The notes beneath the pieces are model-generated. The model was not told where the DNA came from. It searched no databases and worked only from the letters and a program-made list of their open reading frames with translations. DNA of 32,161 nt from Lachnospiraceae bacterium (GTDB taxonomy: Bacteria; Bacillota; Clostridia; Lachnospirales; Lachnospiraceae): positions 1 to 32,161 of the forward strand of contig JAFRRD010000034.1 in assembly GCA_017428265.1 (NCBI GenBank), written 5' to 3'. Made by a program: the position numbers and the translations under genes. Below, one piece after another: positions 14,843-23,164 of the stretch; the stretch's first letter is position 1; every line of letters begins with the position of its first letter.

Positions 14843-15454
14843 ATGAAAATCGACCTAAATGAACTGAAGTCTTACCCGAACATTATGAGTAAAGAACAGC
14901 TCTGTAAGGCCTGCCATATCAGCAAGCGCACCGCGCTCTTTTTGCTGGAGAACGGTTTGATCCCGCATATTGATACCGGCAAGAGGACGCGCTGTTATAT
15001 CATCCGCAAAGCCGACGTGATCGCTTTTGCCAGGAAGCAGAACTCGGAGTCATTCAGGAAAGAGCAGCCGCAACAGCCCGCAGCACCGGAACCGGTTCAG
15101 GAGGTCATCAGTTCTGTCCGAATTAAAACACAGATGCCGAAAGATTCGGAAGTTATCCGCAGATTTTACAAGAGTAAAATGTCCGCTTACCCTGACGTCA
15201 TGAGTACGGCACAGGTGACGGAGTTCACCGGTTATAACCGCCACACCGTCGGCAGGTGGATCAGTACCGGAAAACTGCGGCCGCTCAGAGTAGGACACAA
15301 GCATATGATCCCCAAGGTCTACTTGCTCGACTTTATGATGTCGGACGGTTTCAGTAAAATCGTCCGAAAGACAAGCGAGCACAAGATGCTGCTGTGGGAA
15401 CTGGTCAAGAAAAAGGGTGATAAATCCGGCCCGCAGAAAGGAGGCCGGGAATGA
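14843..15454 (+). CDS. DNA-binding protein with two excisionase-type HTH domains
   Basis: 203 residues. Two similar winged-HTH (MerR/excisionase-like) domains: residues 10-65 (YPNIMSKEQLCKACHISKRT...IIRKADVIAFARK) and residues 112-170 (YPDVMSTAQVTEFTGYNRHT...IPKVYLLDFM), joined by a Pro/Gln-rich linker. The parallel wording of the two halves suggests an internal duplication. A start at 14843 is supported by GAAGGAG. It lies next to attL and shares an ATGA overlap with the next gene. Likely a recombination directionality factor or element regulator. Confidence 0.75.
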   Translation: MKIDLNELKSYPNIMSKEQLCKACHISKRTALFLLENGLIPHIDTGKRTRCYIIRKADVIAFARKQNSESFRKEQPQQPAAPEPVQEVISSVRIKTQMPKDSEVIRRFYKSKMSAYPDVMSTAQVTEFTGYNRHTVGRWISTGKLRPLRVGHKHMIPKVYLLDFMMSDGFSKIVRKTSEHKMLLWELVKKKGDKSGPQKGGRE

Positions 15455-15741
15455 CCGTCAGACTGGATGCGTATGATCTAAGGGCGGTGATCAACGGTCT
15501 GTTTCAGACCAGGACTGCCTTGGGGAAAGAGCGGCAGGGCAAAATCGAAGCGCTCGTTCTGAGGCTTATTGATACCTGTGAACAGCTAAAACCTGGCCGG
15601 CGGGCTAAGATCCGCCTGGAACCCGGTGAAGCCAGACTGATCCTGCTGTGCCTGAACGAGTGGAGGAACCGGTTTATAGCGGCAGGAAAGGCGGCGGCTG
15701 CAAACGGGATCGGGGAAGTGATGGTAAGGTTTGACAGGTAG
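15451..15741 (+). CDS. Small element protein of unknown function
   Basis: 96 residues, predicted largely helical (LDAYDLRAVINGLFQTRTALG, ARLILLCLNEWRNRF). GGAGG lies upstream, and its ATG overlaps the previous stop by 4 nt, so it is translationally coupled to the two-HTH protein. No family was recognised. Confidence 0.65.
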   Translation: MTVRLDAYDLRAVINGLFQTRTALGKERQGKIEALVLRLIDTCEQLKPGRRAKIRLEPGEARLILLCLNEWRNRFIAAGKAAAANGIGEVMVRFDR

Positions 15742-15763
15742 AATAATGGGTAATTTCAACTCA

Positions 15764-15819
15764 CAACCCTTTAAAAAAGTACAAAACAGCTGCCCGCAAC
15801 CCTTTAAAAAAGTACAAAA
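15764..15819 (+). repeat. 23-bp direct repeat pair
   Basis: CAACCCTTTAAAAAAGTAC followed by AAAA occurs at 15764-15786 and 15797-15819, 33 bp apart, just after the small-protein gene and at the border of the cargo region. It could be a regulator site or the scar of an insertion. Confidence 0.8.
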
Positions 15820-15870
15820 GCAAGGTTGACACAGTGTAATGTTGCATCCTTGCACCCTTGAATCAAGAAT

Positions 15871-15892
15871 GGGGCCGCAGCAATGCGGCCCC
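15871..15892 (+). terminator. Terminator-like hairpin
   Basis: GGGGCCGCA (15871-15879) pairs with TGCGGCCCC (15884-15892) around a GCAA tetraloop; a pyrimidine-rich TCCTCTCGTTT follows. It separates the convergent small-protein and AAA-nuclease genes. Confidence 0.6.
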
Positions 15893-15989
15893 TCCTCTCG
15901 TTTCAAAACCTTATTGAGATTTAAACTAATTTCGGCAGTTATATAATTTAGCCGAATTTTGTTGAAGTATTTGCATCAGGAGGTCCATC

Positions 15990-17858
15990 TCAGATCTGCC
16001 CACTCTTTACTACCACCTGTTTCCCCGAGAATGCAATGCCGTATGTTACGATCTGACTGACTCCGCGTTCGGAAAGTTCTGTTGCATACTGTTTCTTCTC
16101 TATCTGTGAAAGTGCTTCCTCTGCCAAATTGGAGAGTGATGTATCACTGGCTTCCCGCGCAGCCTTAAACTCCATTAAAATACCGGGAAGCTTAAGATCT
16201 TTCGGCTCAAGCTGCAGATCAAATCGGCCGTCGCCGGCTTCTCTGTTTGATCGGATGAAATACCGTGAAGAAAGACTGGCAACCAATCCCAAAATCATAC
16301 CATGATAAAAACCTTCTGCTGCTCCGTCAAAACTGGAGATGCAGCTGATCATGTACTTCCTGAGAGCTTGCTGCAGACGGTCACCGTCGCTGCGGTAGAT
16401 CGCTTTTTCAATTTCCGGAATAACTGTTCCTGCCGGCTGCTGCCGAAGCCAGCCTAAGATTTCCGTGTTGTATACTCTGCGAACCTCCGTATTGGGAAGC
16501 TTCAGCTCCGCAAATGTCCCGAATTCCGTTTCCTTCGGAAGCCCCACCGTCGTCAGATACCCTGCCAGAAGCAGGAAACTGAAGATCGTATCCGCTCCGT
16601 CAGCAATTCGGGGATAAATCACTTCCATATCGAGAGCAGCATGGATCTCTTCACCCTGCATCACTGACTGAAGATTGTCTGCGATTTCCGGCGTCAGGCC
16701 GCGCATAAGTTCATGAATGATCTCATTGTCGCTGGTGTTTGCCCAATACGCCTTTGCCTGTCCGCCATTGGAAAAGTAATTCGTGACCGACCACGGATTA
16801 TAGACCGATGTGTTGCCAAACAGATATCCGTCATACCAAAGACGGACTTCCTCCATCCGGTCTGCTTTCCCGTAGTATGAGGCCATAGCCCGAACCTCTT
16901 CCTCAGTAAAGCCGAAAAACTGACTGTACTTTTCGTCCAAAACCGTGTTAACTGTCGGATTGTTCAAGCCACTGAAGAGGTTTTCTTTCGAGACTCGCAT
17001 GATTCCGGTAAGGACACCAAAAGCAAGATCAGGATTGTCTTTCAAGCCTCCGGACAGGAAATTCCGCATGAAAGAGATAACATCCTGATAAAAACCTTTG
17101 GCGTATCCCTGCTGAATCGGCGTATCGTATTCATCAATCAGGATCACCACTTTAGATTGATGATACGTTGCCAGAAGACGTACCAGGTTGAGAAGCGCCC
17201 GGCTGTATTCCACGTCACTTAAAAGGCCCTGCTCCATACGGCGGAGGTAATCCCGGTCATCCTGATCAAGAACATCATTCATGCCAAGTTCAGAATGCCT
17301 CTTGTATTCATCTTTCAGCAGAAGGCGGATTGCCTCCAGGCAGCTACCCCAGTCATCGTATTTCACATCCTTGAATGTGAGCATGATCACGGGATATGCC
17401 CCCTGGAACTGACGGTACTTTTCACCGCACTGCCATATCTTCTTGTCCCGGAAGAACTGGGCTGTATCCGAATCCGTTATTTCAAAGAACGTCTTCAGCA
17501 TATTTAATGCCAATGTCTTTCCAAAACGGCGGGGACGGGTAAACAGAGTGACCATGTTGCGGTCATCGATCAGCTCCTTGATCAGAAGTGTTTTGTCCAC
17601 ATAATAGCAGTCACCGGCAACTTCGACGAAAGAGGTATTTCCGACTGCAATCGGGAGCAGATTCCTTTCCTCTTCTGTGACTGGTGGCATATTTATTCCG
17701 GGTCGAAAAGCCAGTACGGAAGATTCCGGAATGTTCCAATTCCGTCCAACTTTAACCGCCCCTTTTAGTTTGCCTTCCTGACACAGTCCCGAGACTCTTC
17801 GGGATGTCATATGAAGTATTTTGGCTGCAGCAGCCGTGCTGATAAGCTTTTCTGCCAT
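15990..17858 (-). CDS. HTH + AAA-ATPase-like + PD-(D/E)XK nuclease protein
   Basis: 622 residues. Residues 1-52 form an excisionase-like HTH (STAAAAKILHMTSRRVSGLCQEG, then KVGRNWNIPESS). Residues 60-400 match the AAA-ATPase-like family common in gut bacteria: FVEVAGDCYYVDKT, phosphate loop TRPRRFGKTL, Walker B VVILIDEYDTP, VLTGIMRVSKEN. The C-terminal part ends in a nuclease core, GDGRFDLQL then ILMEFKAA (D...ExK). The family usually starts at the ATPase; the added HTH is notable. Six repeated 9-bp sites overlap its promoter, suggesting that the HTH regulates its own gene. Function is unproven; a defence or element-stability role is inferred. GGAGG lies 9 nt before the ATG. Confidence 0.85.
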   Translation of the reverse strand: MAEKLISTAAAAKILHMTSRRVSGLCQEGKLKGAVKVGRNWNIPESSVLAFRPGINMPPVTEEERNLLPIAVGNTSFVEVAGDCYYVDKTLLIKELIDDRNMVTLFTRPRRFGKTLALNMLKTFFEITDSDTAQFFRDKKIWQCGEKYRQFQGAYPVIMLTFKDVKYDDWGSCLEAIRLLLKDEYKRHSELGMNDVLDQDDRDYLRRMEQGLLSDVEYSRALLNLVRLLATYHQSKVVILIDEYDTPIQQGYAKGFYQDVISFMRNFLSGGLKDNPDLAFGVLTGIMRVSKENLFSGLNNPTVNTVLDEKYSQFFGFTEEEVRAMASYYGKADRMEEVRLWYDGYLFGNTSVYNPWSVTNYFSNGGQAKAYWANTSDNEIIHELMRGLTPEIADNLQSVMQGEEIHAALDMEVIYPRIADGADTIFSFLLLAGYLTTVGLPKETEFGTFAELKLPNTEVRRVYNTEILGWLRQQPAGTVIPEIEKAIYRSDGDRLQQALRKYMISCISSFDGAAEGFYHGMILGLVASLSSRYFIRSNREAGDGRFDLQLEPKDLKLPGILMEFKAAREASDTSLSNLAEEALSQIEKKQYATELSERGVSQIVTYGIAFSGKQVVVKSGQI

Positions 17859-17873
17859 TGTTCAATACCTCCG

Positions 17874-17975
17874 ATCGGAAATAATATACCATCTATCGGA
17901 AATCCCGTCAAGAATTTCCGATAGATTTCCGATAAAGCAAAAAATATTTCCGATGGCCGCTGTGTGATTTCCGAT
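17874..17975. repeat. Six phased copies of ATTTCCGAT at the AAA-nuclease promoter
   Basis: Exact 9-mers start at 17874 and 17895 (as ATCGGAAAT) and at 17914, 17925, 17946 and 17967 (as ATTTCCGAT). Spacings of 21, 19, 11, 21 and 21 bp keep them on about the same face of the helix. Copy 1 sits between the -10 box and the ribosome site, copy 2 between -35 and -10, and the rest lie upstream. Likely a cooperative operator array. Confidence 0.9.
17883..17911 (-). promoter_or_regulatory. Promoter of the HTH-AAA-nuclease gene
   Basis: On the minus strand TTGACG (17911-17906), a 17-bp spacer and TATATT (17888-17883). One repeat copy fills the spacer and another abuts the -10 box, so bound protein should block polymerase. 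Confidence 0.75.
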
Positions 17976-18084
17976 AGGAATGGGCCTTATAGTAAGAACA
18001 AGCCACTCTGTCTCCTCAGAAGCAGCGGTCAGGGAAGATTCTATCTAAAGGGACACTATATATTTTTGTAGTTTTGCTGCTTTA

Positions 18085-18972
18085 CTACTCTATCGAAGAT
18101 ATGACTTCTTTCAGTGTGCGAATATCATTTGGATCATTTATGATATGCATTTTTCTATGGCAGTTCGGACAGAGGGCTACACAGTTATTTACAGAATCCA
18201 TCCCGCCTTTTGAAAGCCAATTTATATGGTGACATTCCAGATATGGTTCCCCATACGGATCGTTAAACGGGGCTTTTTTGCCACATAATTGACAAAATCC
18301 TGCTGCTCTCTTTTTAACATACGCCGCAATAGTCGGATTTCGATGGTATACTGTTGTATTCACCGCACTGGCGGTAGCTCGTGTACTTTTCTTTTCTGCC
18401 GCCTTCTTTAAGCTACTTAATGATTTTGAAGATTCTTTATGAACTGCAAACAAAAAATCTTTTTCCAGATCTTTAGCGTCAGGCGGAGTCACATTCTGAA
18501 ACGTTCCAGGATTCTTTTGATTAACAAGCCACTTTAAGCGATCCCATTGCTCTGGTTTCAGATATGTAATCGAACCTCTTTTACTGATGGCAATAAAACT
18601 TTTAAATTCATCAATGTGAACAGGCCTTGAGAACATTTTTAGTTGATGAATGTCAGCCATCCACCAGCCGAGATCCTGCTCAGGCACAGAAGCGATTATA
18701 CCGTAGCCAAGAAGACATCCACTATACTGTTTATAAAGTGCCTTTTGTTGAGCAATGAACGCCTGAAAAGCAATTCCGTAATTAGCTGGAATGTGGGAAG
18801 TTGCCATACCAAGGTTATGTCTTGCCTCCTTCGCGCACATAAATACTATAACATCGCCTGGGCTGGCATTTTGGGGAACAGACCAGGCTACTTGTCCGTT
18901 TTCGAAGCCCTTCAGCAAGATATCGATATTAGTACCATCTCCCTTATCATAAAGGGTTTTGACCTCCGACAA
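18085..18972 (-). CDS. HNH endonuclease with PUA/EVE-like N-terminal domain
   Basis: 295 residues. The C-terminal HNH nuclease is clear (residues 225-285): CQLCGKK, LECHHINWLSKGG, NNCVALCPNCHRKMH, giving a four-Cys zinc knuckle around the HHI/N/H catalytic core. The N-terminal half (VAWSVPQNASPGDVIVFMCAK, YGIIASVPE, LKWLVNQ) resembles PUA/EVE-like modules that read modified bases in type IV restriction enzymes; this part is inferred. The start is uncertain: TTG at 18972 is the only usual initiation codon between the upstream in-frame stop and the conserved region, and it has no clear ribosome site. It lies beside the AAA-nuclease gene on the same strand, consistent with a small defence module. 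Confidence 0.75.
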   Translation of the reverse strand: MSEVKTLYDKGDGTNIDILLKGFENGQVAWSVPQNASPGDVIVFMCAKEARHNLGMATSHIPANYGIAFQAFIAQQKALYKQYSGCLLGYGIIASVPEQDLGWWMADIHQLKMFSRPVHIDEFKSFIAISKRGSITYLKPEQWDRLKWLVNQKNPGTFQNVTPPDAKDLEKDFLFAVHKESSKSLSSLKKAAEKKSTRATASAVNTTVYHRNPTIAAYVKKRAAGFCQLCGKKAPFNDPYGEPYLECHHINWLSKGGMDSVNNCVALCPNCHRKMHIINDPNDIRTLKEVISSIE

Positions 18973-19055
18973 TTCGCAAGAATTATTGAAATTAACAATG
19001 ACAATCCCGGCTTTTTATCATGCGCAAATTGCCGTCCTGATTTTACGTATCTCAC

Positions 19056-19083
19056 TTGCAGAATTTCCAAAGCAGAGTATAAT
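19056..19083 (+). promoter_or_regulatory. Promoter of the creatininase-C69 operon
   Basis: TTGCAG (19056-19061), a 16-bp spacer and TATAAT (19078-19083). Its position rules out the in-frame ATG at 19085 as the start and supports 19115. Confidence 0.7.
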
Positions 19084-19114
19084 AATGGCTGAGTTTAGAC
19101 TGGAGGTGGATAAA

Positions 19115-19900
19115 ATGTTTCTTGAAAAAATGAATTATCTGGACGTCGAAAAATATCTGAAAACCCGCGATACGGTTGTAATCCCGGTTGGCAGCATCGA
19201 AAACCATGGAAAGCACATGCCCCTCGGCACGGATACGATGATACCACATCGCATTGCAGAGCTGTATTCAGCCATGTCCGACACAGTGATCGCGCCAACT
19301 GTGAACTATGGTGCGACAGCGGATATCGTCGGCTTCCCCGGAACGATTTCGCTGGGCGTGGAGGGACTTCGCGCCCTGCTGGAGCGCATTTGCGATCAGC
19401 TCTATGATTATGGTTTCCGTCATTTTATTATTCTGAACGGTCACGGTGGAAACAGCAAATCCATCACGGAGGTTGGCCATCATCTGTATGCAAAGGGCGC
19501 GATTCTTGCTAACCTGAACTGGTGGTTGATTGCCGGAGAGCTTCGTCCGGAATGGAAGGGCGGCCATGGCGGCGGCGAAGAGACCGCTGCAGTGATGGGT
19601 ATTGACCCGGCATTGATCCATACGGAATACCTTGAAGAGGGCGAAGGCATCCGCAACGACGTTTCCAACGAACTCCCCAGCGCCAGCTGGATGGACGTCA
19701 ACTTCAAGGGGGGTAGCGTTACGATTCCCAGGCCGATTCGCTCCATTACGGACAATGGCTGGCTGACGCATGGCATGTCTATCGATCCGCCAACGAAGGC
19801 AACGCAGGCATGGGGCGTGGAAATGCTCAATACGATGGCAGAATACATGCGCGATTTTACCGTTGCGTTTGATAAGGTTGCGCTTTCAAAGATCAAATGA
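19115..19900 (+). CDS. Creatininase-family amidohydrolase
   Basis: 261 residues from the ATG at 19115, with GGAGGTGGA just upstream. Metal-site motifs of the creatinine amidohydrolase/MftE family are present: PVGSIENHGKHMPLGTD, NGHGGNS and KGGHGGGEETA. These enzymes use two metals to open cyclic amides or hydrolyse short amide bonds. The exact substrate cannot be told. It lies 11 bp before the C69 dipeptidase gene, in one operon, so a joint role in breaking down a small peptide or cyclic amide is plausible. The cargo differs in style from the flanking chromosomal genes. Confidence 0.85.
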   Translation: MFLEKMNYLDVEKYLKTRDTVVIPVGSIENHGKHMPLGTDTMIPHRIAELYSAMSDTVIAPTVNYGATADIVGFPGTISLGVEGLRALLERICDQLYDYGFRHFIILNGHGGNSKSITEVGHHLYAKGAILANLNWWLIAGELRPEWKGGHGGGEETAAVMGIDPALIHTEYLEEGEGIRNDVSNELPSASWMDVNFKGGSVTIPRPIRSITDNGWLTHGMSIDPPTKATQAWGVEMLNTMAEYMRDFTVAFDKVALSKIK

Positions 19901-19911
19901 GGAGATTCGCA

Positions 19912-21624
19912 ATGCTTCAGGATAAAATGATGAACTGTATGACTGTGATTGTGGGCAAAGCTGTGTCCGCAAGCGGGCGCGTGCTCGTCGCACACAACGA
20001 GGATGATCCGGGTCATGTGATTGTCCGGCACGCAATCGTGCCCGCAGCGGATCATGCGTCGGGCGAACTGATACCGGCAGAGAAAGGGCTGGCACGCATT
20101 CCGCAGGTTCCGCATACGCTCGGCTATTACTGGGTGGAATATGTCGAGGATGAGGGCGGCGTTACCGCTGCGGATGCTTATCTGAACGAGTGTGGCGTTG
20201 TTATCACATCAAATTCGATGGGTTGGTCCAAGGAAGACGATGACGACCCGAACGTCGTTAAGGACGGCGGGATTGGCTATGTGCTGCGCCGTGCGCTGGC
20301 GGAACGCGCACATACGGCGCGCGAGGGTGCGCATGTGCTGATGGCGCTGATTGACGAATGGGGCTACGCTCCTTCCGGCCGCGCCTATACCATTGCCGAT
20401 AAGAATGAGGCGTTCATGTTCCAGCTTGTCCGCGGGCGGCATTATGTCGGTGCGCGCGTACCGGATGATGCGGTGGTCGTCATGCCCAATCATTATACCT
20501 TCCATACGCTCAGCGATTGCCCGGAAATGTTCTATTCGAAGGATATTGTGCGCTATGCCGTCGAAAAGGGCTGGTATGTGCCCAAAACGACGGATTATTC
20601 CGACTTTGATTTTGCCGAGGCGTATCAGGGTGAAAAGACCTGGAGGCATGCGGGGAATTTGCTGCGCCAGAAGCATGGGCAGCGCATTGTGCTCGGTCGA
20701 GATTGGGATATTGAAAGGGAAGGCACGCCATTCTGCGTGTATCCGCATAAGCCGATAGATATCGAAACGCTTGCCCGGGTGATGAGTTGTCACTACGAGG
20801 GCACGCAGGATGACGTTGACCGCTTTGGTCCAGGACGTTCACCGCACAATTCTCCGACCGCGCGCCGCATTTGCACTGGAACGACGCTGGAAAGCGATCT
20901 TTGGGAATTTGCGGATGAACCGTGGCAGACCTGCGTATACACGGCGTTTGGCCGCCCGTGCCAGGTACCGTATCTGCCGATACATCCGTTGATGGGGCTG
21001 CCCGAGAGCATAAAGGCCGATGGGAGCGGCGCGGAGCTGATGGCGCATCATCTTGAGCGTCAGCCCGGCGCGACCTGTGCAAACGACAGCACCTTTGATC
21101 GCTTCCGCAGGCTGTGCGGCGCGGAAGAAATGCTGCACAGCGATGTGTTTGACGGCGTGCAGCCGCTGCTGCGCGAAATTTTCGCCGAGGCGCGCAGGGA
21201 GAGCGTCGAGGCGCTGAAGCTGAAGGATGCGGCGGTGCGGGACGAAGCCTTCTTGCAGGCGGCGCTTGCGAAGCTGGAAGCGTATGCGAAACGGAAATTC
21301 AATATGGTTGAAGTCGTAAGCGCTTCAGAAATGCGTCTGAGCACTGAAGCGGCGGCGATTTCGGTGGAATTTGCGATGGAGGGAATTCCACAGGAAGATA
21401 CGCTGCGCTTTGGTGTGGAGTTTACGCATGTTATCGATGCGTTTGCACCGGCATGCGGCGGCTCGTTGCGCCGCGAGGGCAAAAACCACTGGGTTGCGGA
21501 ATTTGAATTCGAGCCGATGAAGAAGGTTTTGCCCTGTCCAGGTCGCCACACATTCTTTCTTGGCGGCAGGCTTGAAGGCGGCCCCGCTTTTGCAGGACGC
21601 ATCGTCGCCGAGGTGAAGGCATAA
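19912..21624 (+). CDS. C69-family dipeptidase
   Basis: 570 residues from the ATG at 19912, with AGGAG 7 nt upstream. The N-terminus MMNCMTVIVGKAVSASG then VLVAHNEDD is the N-terminal-nucleophile start of peptidase family C69 (PepD-like); Cys9 would become the catalytic N-terminus after removal of a short propeptide. SNSMGWSKED and the GPGRSPHNSPTARRI segment are family-like, and the length is slightly above the usual 470-550. There is no signal peptide, so it is probably cytoplasmic. Cotranscribed with the creatininase gene. Confidence 0.85.
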   Translation: MLQDKMMNCMTVIVGKAVSASGRVLVAHNEDDPGHVIVRHAIVPAADHASGELIPAEKGLARIPQVPHTLGYYWVEYVEDEGGVTAADAYLNECGVVITSNSMGWSKEDDDDPNVVKDGGIGYVLRRALAERAHTAREGAHVLMALIDEWGYAPSGRAYTIADKNEAFMFQLVRGRHYVGARVPDDAVVVMPNHYTFHTLSDCPEMFYSKDIVRYAVEKGWYVPKTTDYSDFDFAEAYQGEKTWRHAGNLLRQKHGQRIVLGRDWDIEREGTPFCVYPHKPIDIETLARVMSCHYEGTQDDVDRFGPGRSPHNSPTARRICTGTTLESDLWEFADEPWQTCVYTAFGRPCQVPYLPIHPLMGLPESIKADGSGAELMAHHLERQPGATCANDSTFDRFRRLCGAEEMLHSDVFDGVQPLLREIFAEARRESVEALKLKDAAVRDEAFLQAALAKLEAYAKRKFNMVEVVSASEMRLSTEAAAISVEFAMEGIPQEDTLRFGVEFTHVIDAFAPACGGSLRREGKNHWVAEFEFEPMKKVLPCPGRHTFFLGGRLEGGPAFAGRIVAEVKA

Positions 21625-21674
21625 CGCGAATTTGGACGCAACCTTTGTTGCAATGCCTGGTACATAGGTGGGGC

Positions 21675-21701
21675 ACTTTCAGGGAGAGAAGTACTGAAAG
21701 T
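21675..21701 (+). other. Hairpin after the dipeptidase gene
   Basis: ACTTTCAG (21675-21682) and CTGAAAGT (21694-21701) form a perfect 8-bp stem; no T-tract follows. A smaller GCAAC/GTTGC hairpin lies 20 bp upstream. Possibly a weak terminator or a transposon-end remnant. Confidence 0.4.
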
Positions 21702-21709
21702 TCAGCAGT

Positions 21710-22215
<506 letters not shown>

Positions 22216-22385
22216 TTATTACAGCACTATAGTCGGAAGAAGCGGTAGAAACTCGCCAAAACTGATTCTCAACTGTAATAGGGCTTAATTTCGCCCCGAA
22301 ATGGTACCATTTCCAGGCAAATCAAGTCCTTTTTTTGTTTGCTAAAGAGGCAAATTAAAAATCGAACAAATTTTCGATTTTTCTC

Positions 22386-22413
22386 TTGCATTTCTCTTCA
22401 GAGTGTGTATAAT
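22386..22413 (+). promoter_or_regulatory. Promoter of the leader RNA / helicase-mobilization operon
   Basis: TTGCAT (22386-22391), a 16-bp spacer and TATAAT (22408-22413); read as CTTGCA the spacer is 17 bp. It is the only good promoter seen upstream of the helicase gene, 1 kb away. Confidence 0.7.
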
Positions 22414-22419
22414 AGGTTT

Positions 22420-22590
22420 CGGGACGAGTTCCCGACACTACAACCGAATACTGCAATCGACTTTTAATCGAGCGAGCGGAGCAGGATCCGAAAGGACTGA
22501 AAAACTACCAAGCACCGTAGAAGTCGAATGACAGAACGTGGCAGAGCAAACCTGCCGACTCTTCATTCGATCTCTACGGTGCTTTTTTTA
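22420..22590 (+). ncRNA. Terminated structured RNA, about 170 nt
   Basis: From the expected start near 22420 to a strong terminator there is no plausible gene. Visible helices are TCGGGA/TCCCGA near the 5' end, TCGA/TCGA around a short loop, GCGGA/TCCG, and the three-tier terminator stem. No known family was recognised. It could be an attenuated leader or a small control RNA for the downstream replication gene. Confidence 0.6.
22511..22589 (+). terminator. Long three-tier terminator in the leader
   Basis: AGCACCGTAGA (22511-22521) pairs with TCTACGGTGCT (22573-22583), TCGAATGA (22524-22531) with TCATTCGA (22563-22570), and GGCAG with CTGCC inside, followed by TTTTTTT. Readthrough of this terminator must be controlled for the operon to be expressed from the upstream promoter. 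Confidence 0.9.
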
Positions 22591-22609
22591 TCGGGGTATT
22601 CGGTACGTT

Positions 22610-22630
22610 GAGCTCTTTGACAACTGAACA
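22610..22630 (+). promoter_or_regulatory. boxA-like motif 1
   Basis: GAGCTCTTTGACAACTGAA just after the long terminator resembles the boxA antitermination element (TGCTCTTTRACA). The related CACCTTGACAACTGAATA occurs in both downstream repeat modules at 22790 and 23251. Confidence 0.45.
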
Positions 22631-22709
22631 GCCATGATGCTCAAACATCTTTTGCCTAGGAGGAGGTGACTTAAGAAAAGAAAGATTTTGAAAAAAACCG
22701 CCGGAAGCG

Positions 22710-22911
22710 CATATTTTGCCTCTTCCCATGCTCCAGCACTTGAGGGGACAAAACAGAAGCCACGGTTCCTCTCAGCACCTTGACAACTGAATAACTGGCT
22801 GCAGCCGAAGATACGACATCGCCATGACGCGGTTTTACCGCCGAGCAATGCAACGCCGGAGAGATCCTCGGGCAGGGAACCAAGCTGCAGGCAGTGCAAA
22901 AAGAATCTAAT
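22710..22911 (+). repeat. Structured RNA-like module, copy A
   Basis: About 200 nt, repeated imperfectly at 23183-23378, 461 bp downstream. Conserved blocks include GCACTTG...GGGGACAAA, CACCTTGACAACTGAATA, GCAGCCGAAGATACGACAT, GACGCGG...CCGCCGAGC and GAGCTGCAGGCAG-like sequence. Loops vary while stems keep pairing (GCGG/CCGC with different loops), as expected of a conserved RNA rather than a protein. Confidence 0.75.
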
Positions 22912-22989
22912 TTTTAGGCCATGGCTCAGAGTTCATACGGGTACGTACGGGTATTATTTTCTGAAACCCGCAACAGACCGTCAATTTTT

Positions 22990-23010
22990 GGCCTTTTTCG
23001 AGGCCTATTT
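22990..23010 (+). terminator. Weak terminator-like hairpin between the modules
   Basis: GGCCT (22990-22994) and AGGCC (23001-23005), followed by TATTTT. Short, moderate strength. Confidence 0.4.
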
Positions 23011-23025
23011 TATGGAGGGGTATCT

Positions 23026-23040
23026 ATGATGGTCACTTAA
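23026..23040 (+). other. Minimal ORF (MMVT) with a strong ribosome site
   Basis: GGAGGGG, 5 nt, then ATG ATG GTC ACT TAA. The same CACTTAAGAAAA-type ending occurs at about 22670 after AGGAGG. It may be a leader or minigene rather than a protein gene. Confidence 0.35.
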
Positions 23041-23087
23041 GAAAAAAAGTTTTTTCAAAAATCCTGATTTCTCTTTACTTTTGGGGC

Positions 23088-23119
23088 CTTCTCACTGGCT
23101 ACCAGTTGAGAGGACTTTT
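23088..23119 (+). terminator. Terminator-like hairpin before module B
   Basis: TCTCACTGG (23090-23098) pairs with CCAGTTGAGA (23102-23111) with one bulged T, extended by CC/GG, then GGACTTTT. It is placed before module B much as the long terminator is placed before module A. Confidence 0.5.
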
Positions 23120-23149
23120 CATGAGCCGATGAAGAAAGGAGGATGAGCC

Positions 23150-23164
23150 ATGAAAAAAACTTAG
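23150..23164 (+). other. Minimal ORF (MKKT) with a strong ribosome site
   Basis: AAAGGAGG (23135-23142), 7 nt, then ATG AAA AAA ACT TAG. The ribosome site is ideal for a four-codon frame. It ends in ACTTAGAAAA, like the other leader minigene. Confidence 0.4.

Noticed and set aside
17874-17975. CRISPR-like array
   Set aside because: The repeats are only 9 bp with 2-12 bp gaps, occur in both orientations and overlap a promoter; no cas genes are present.
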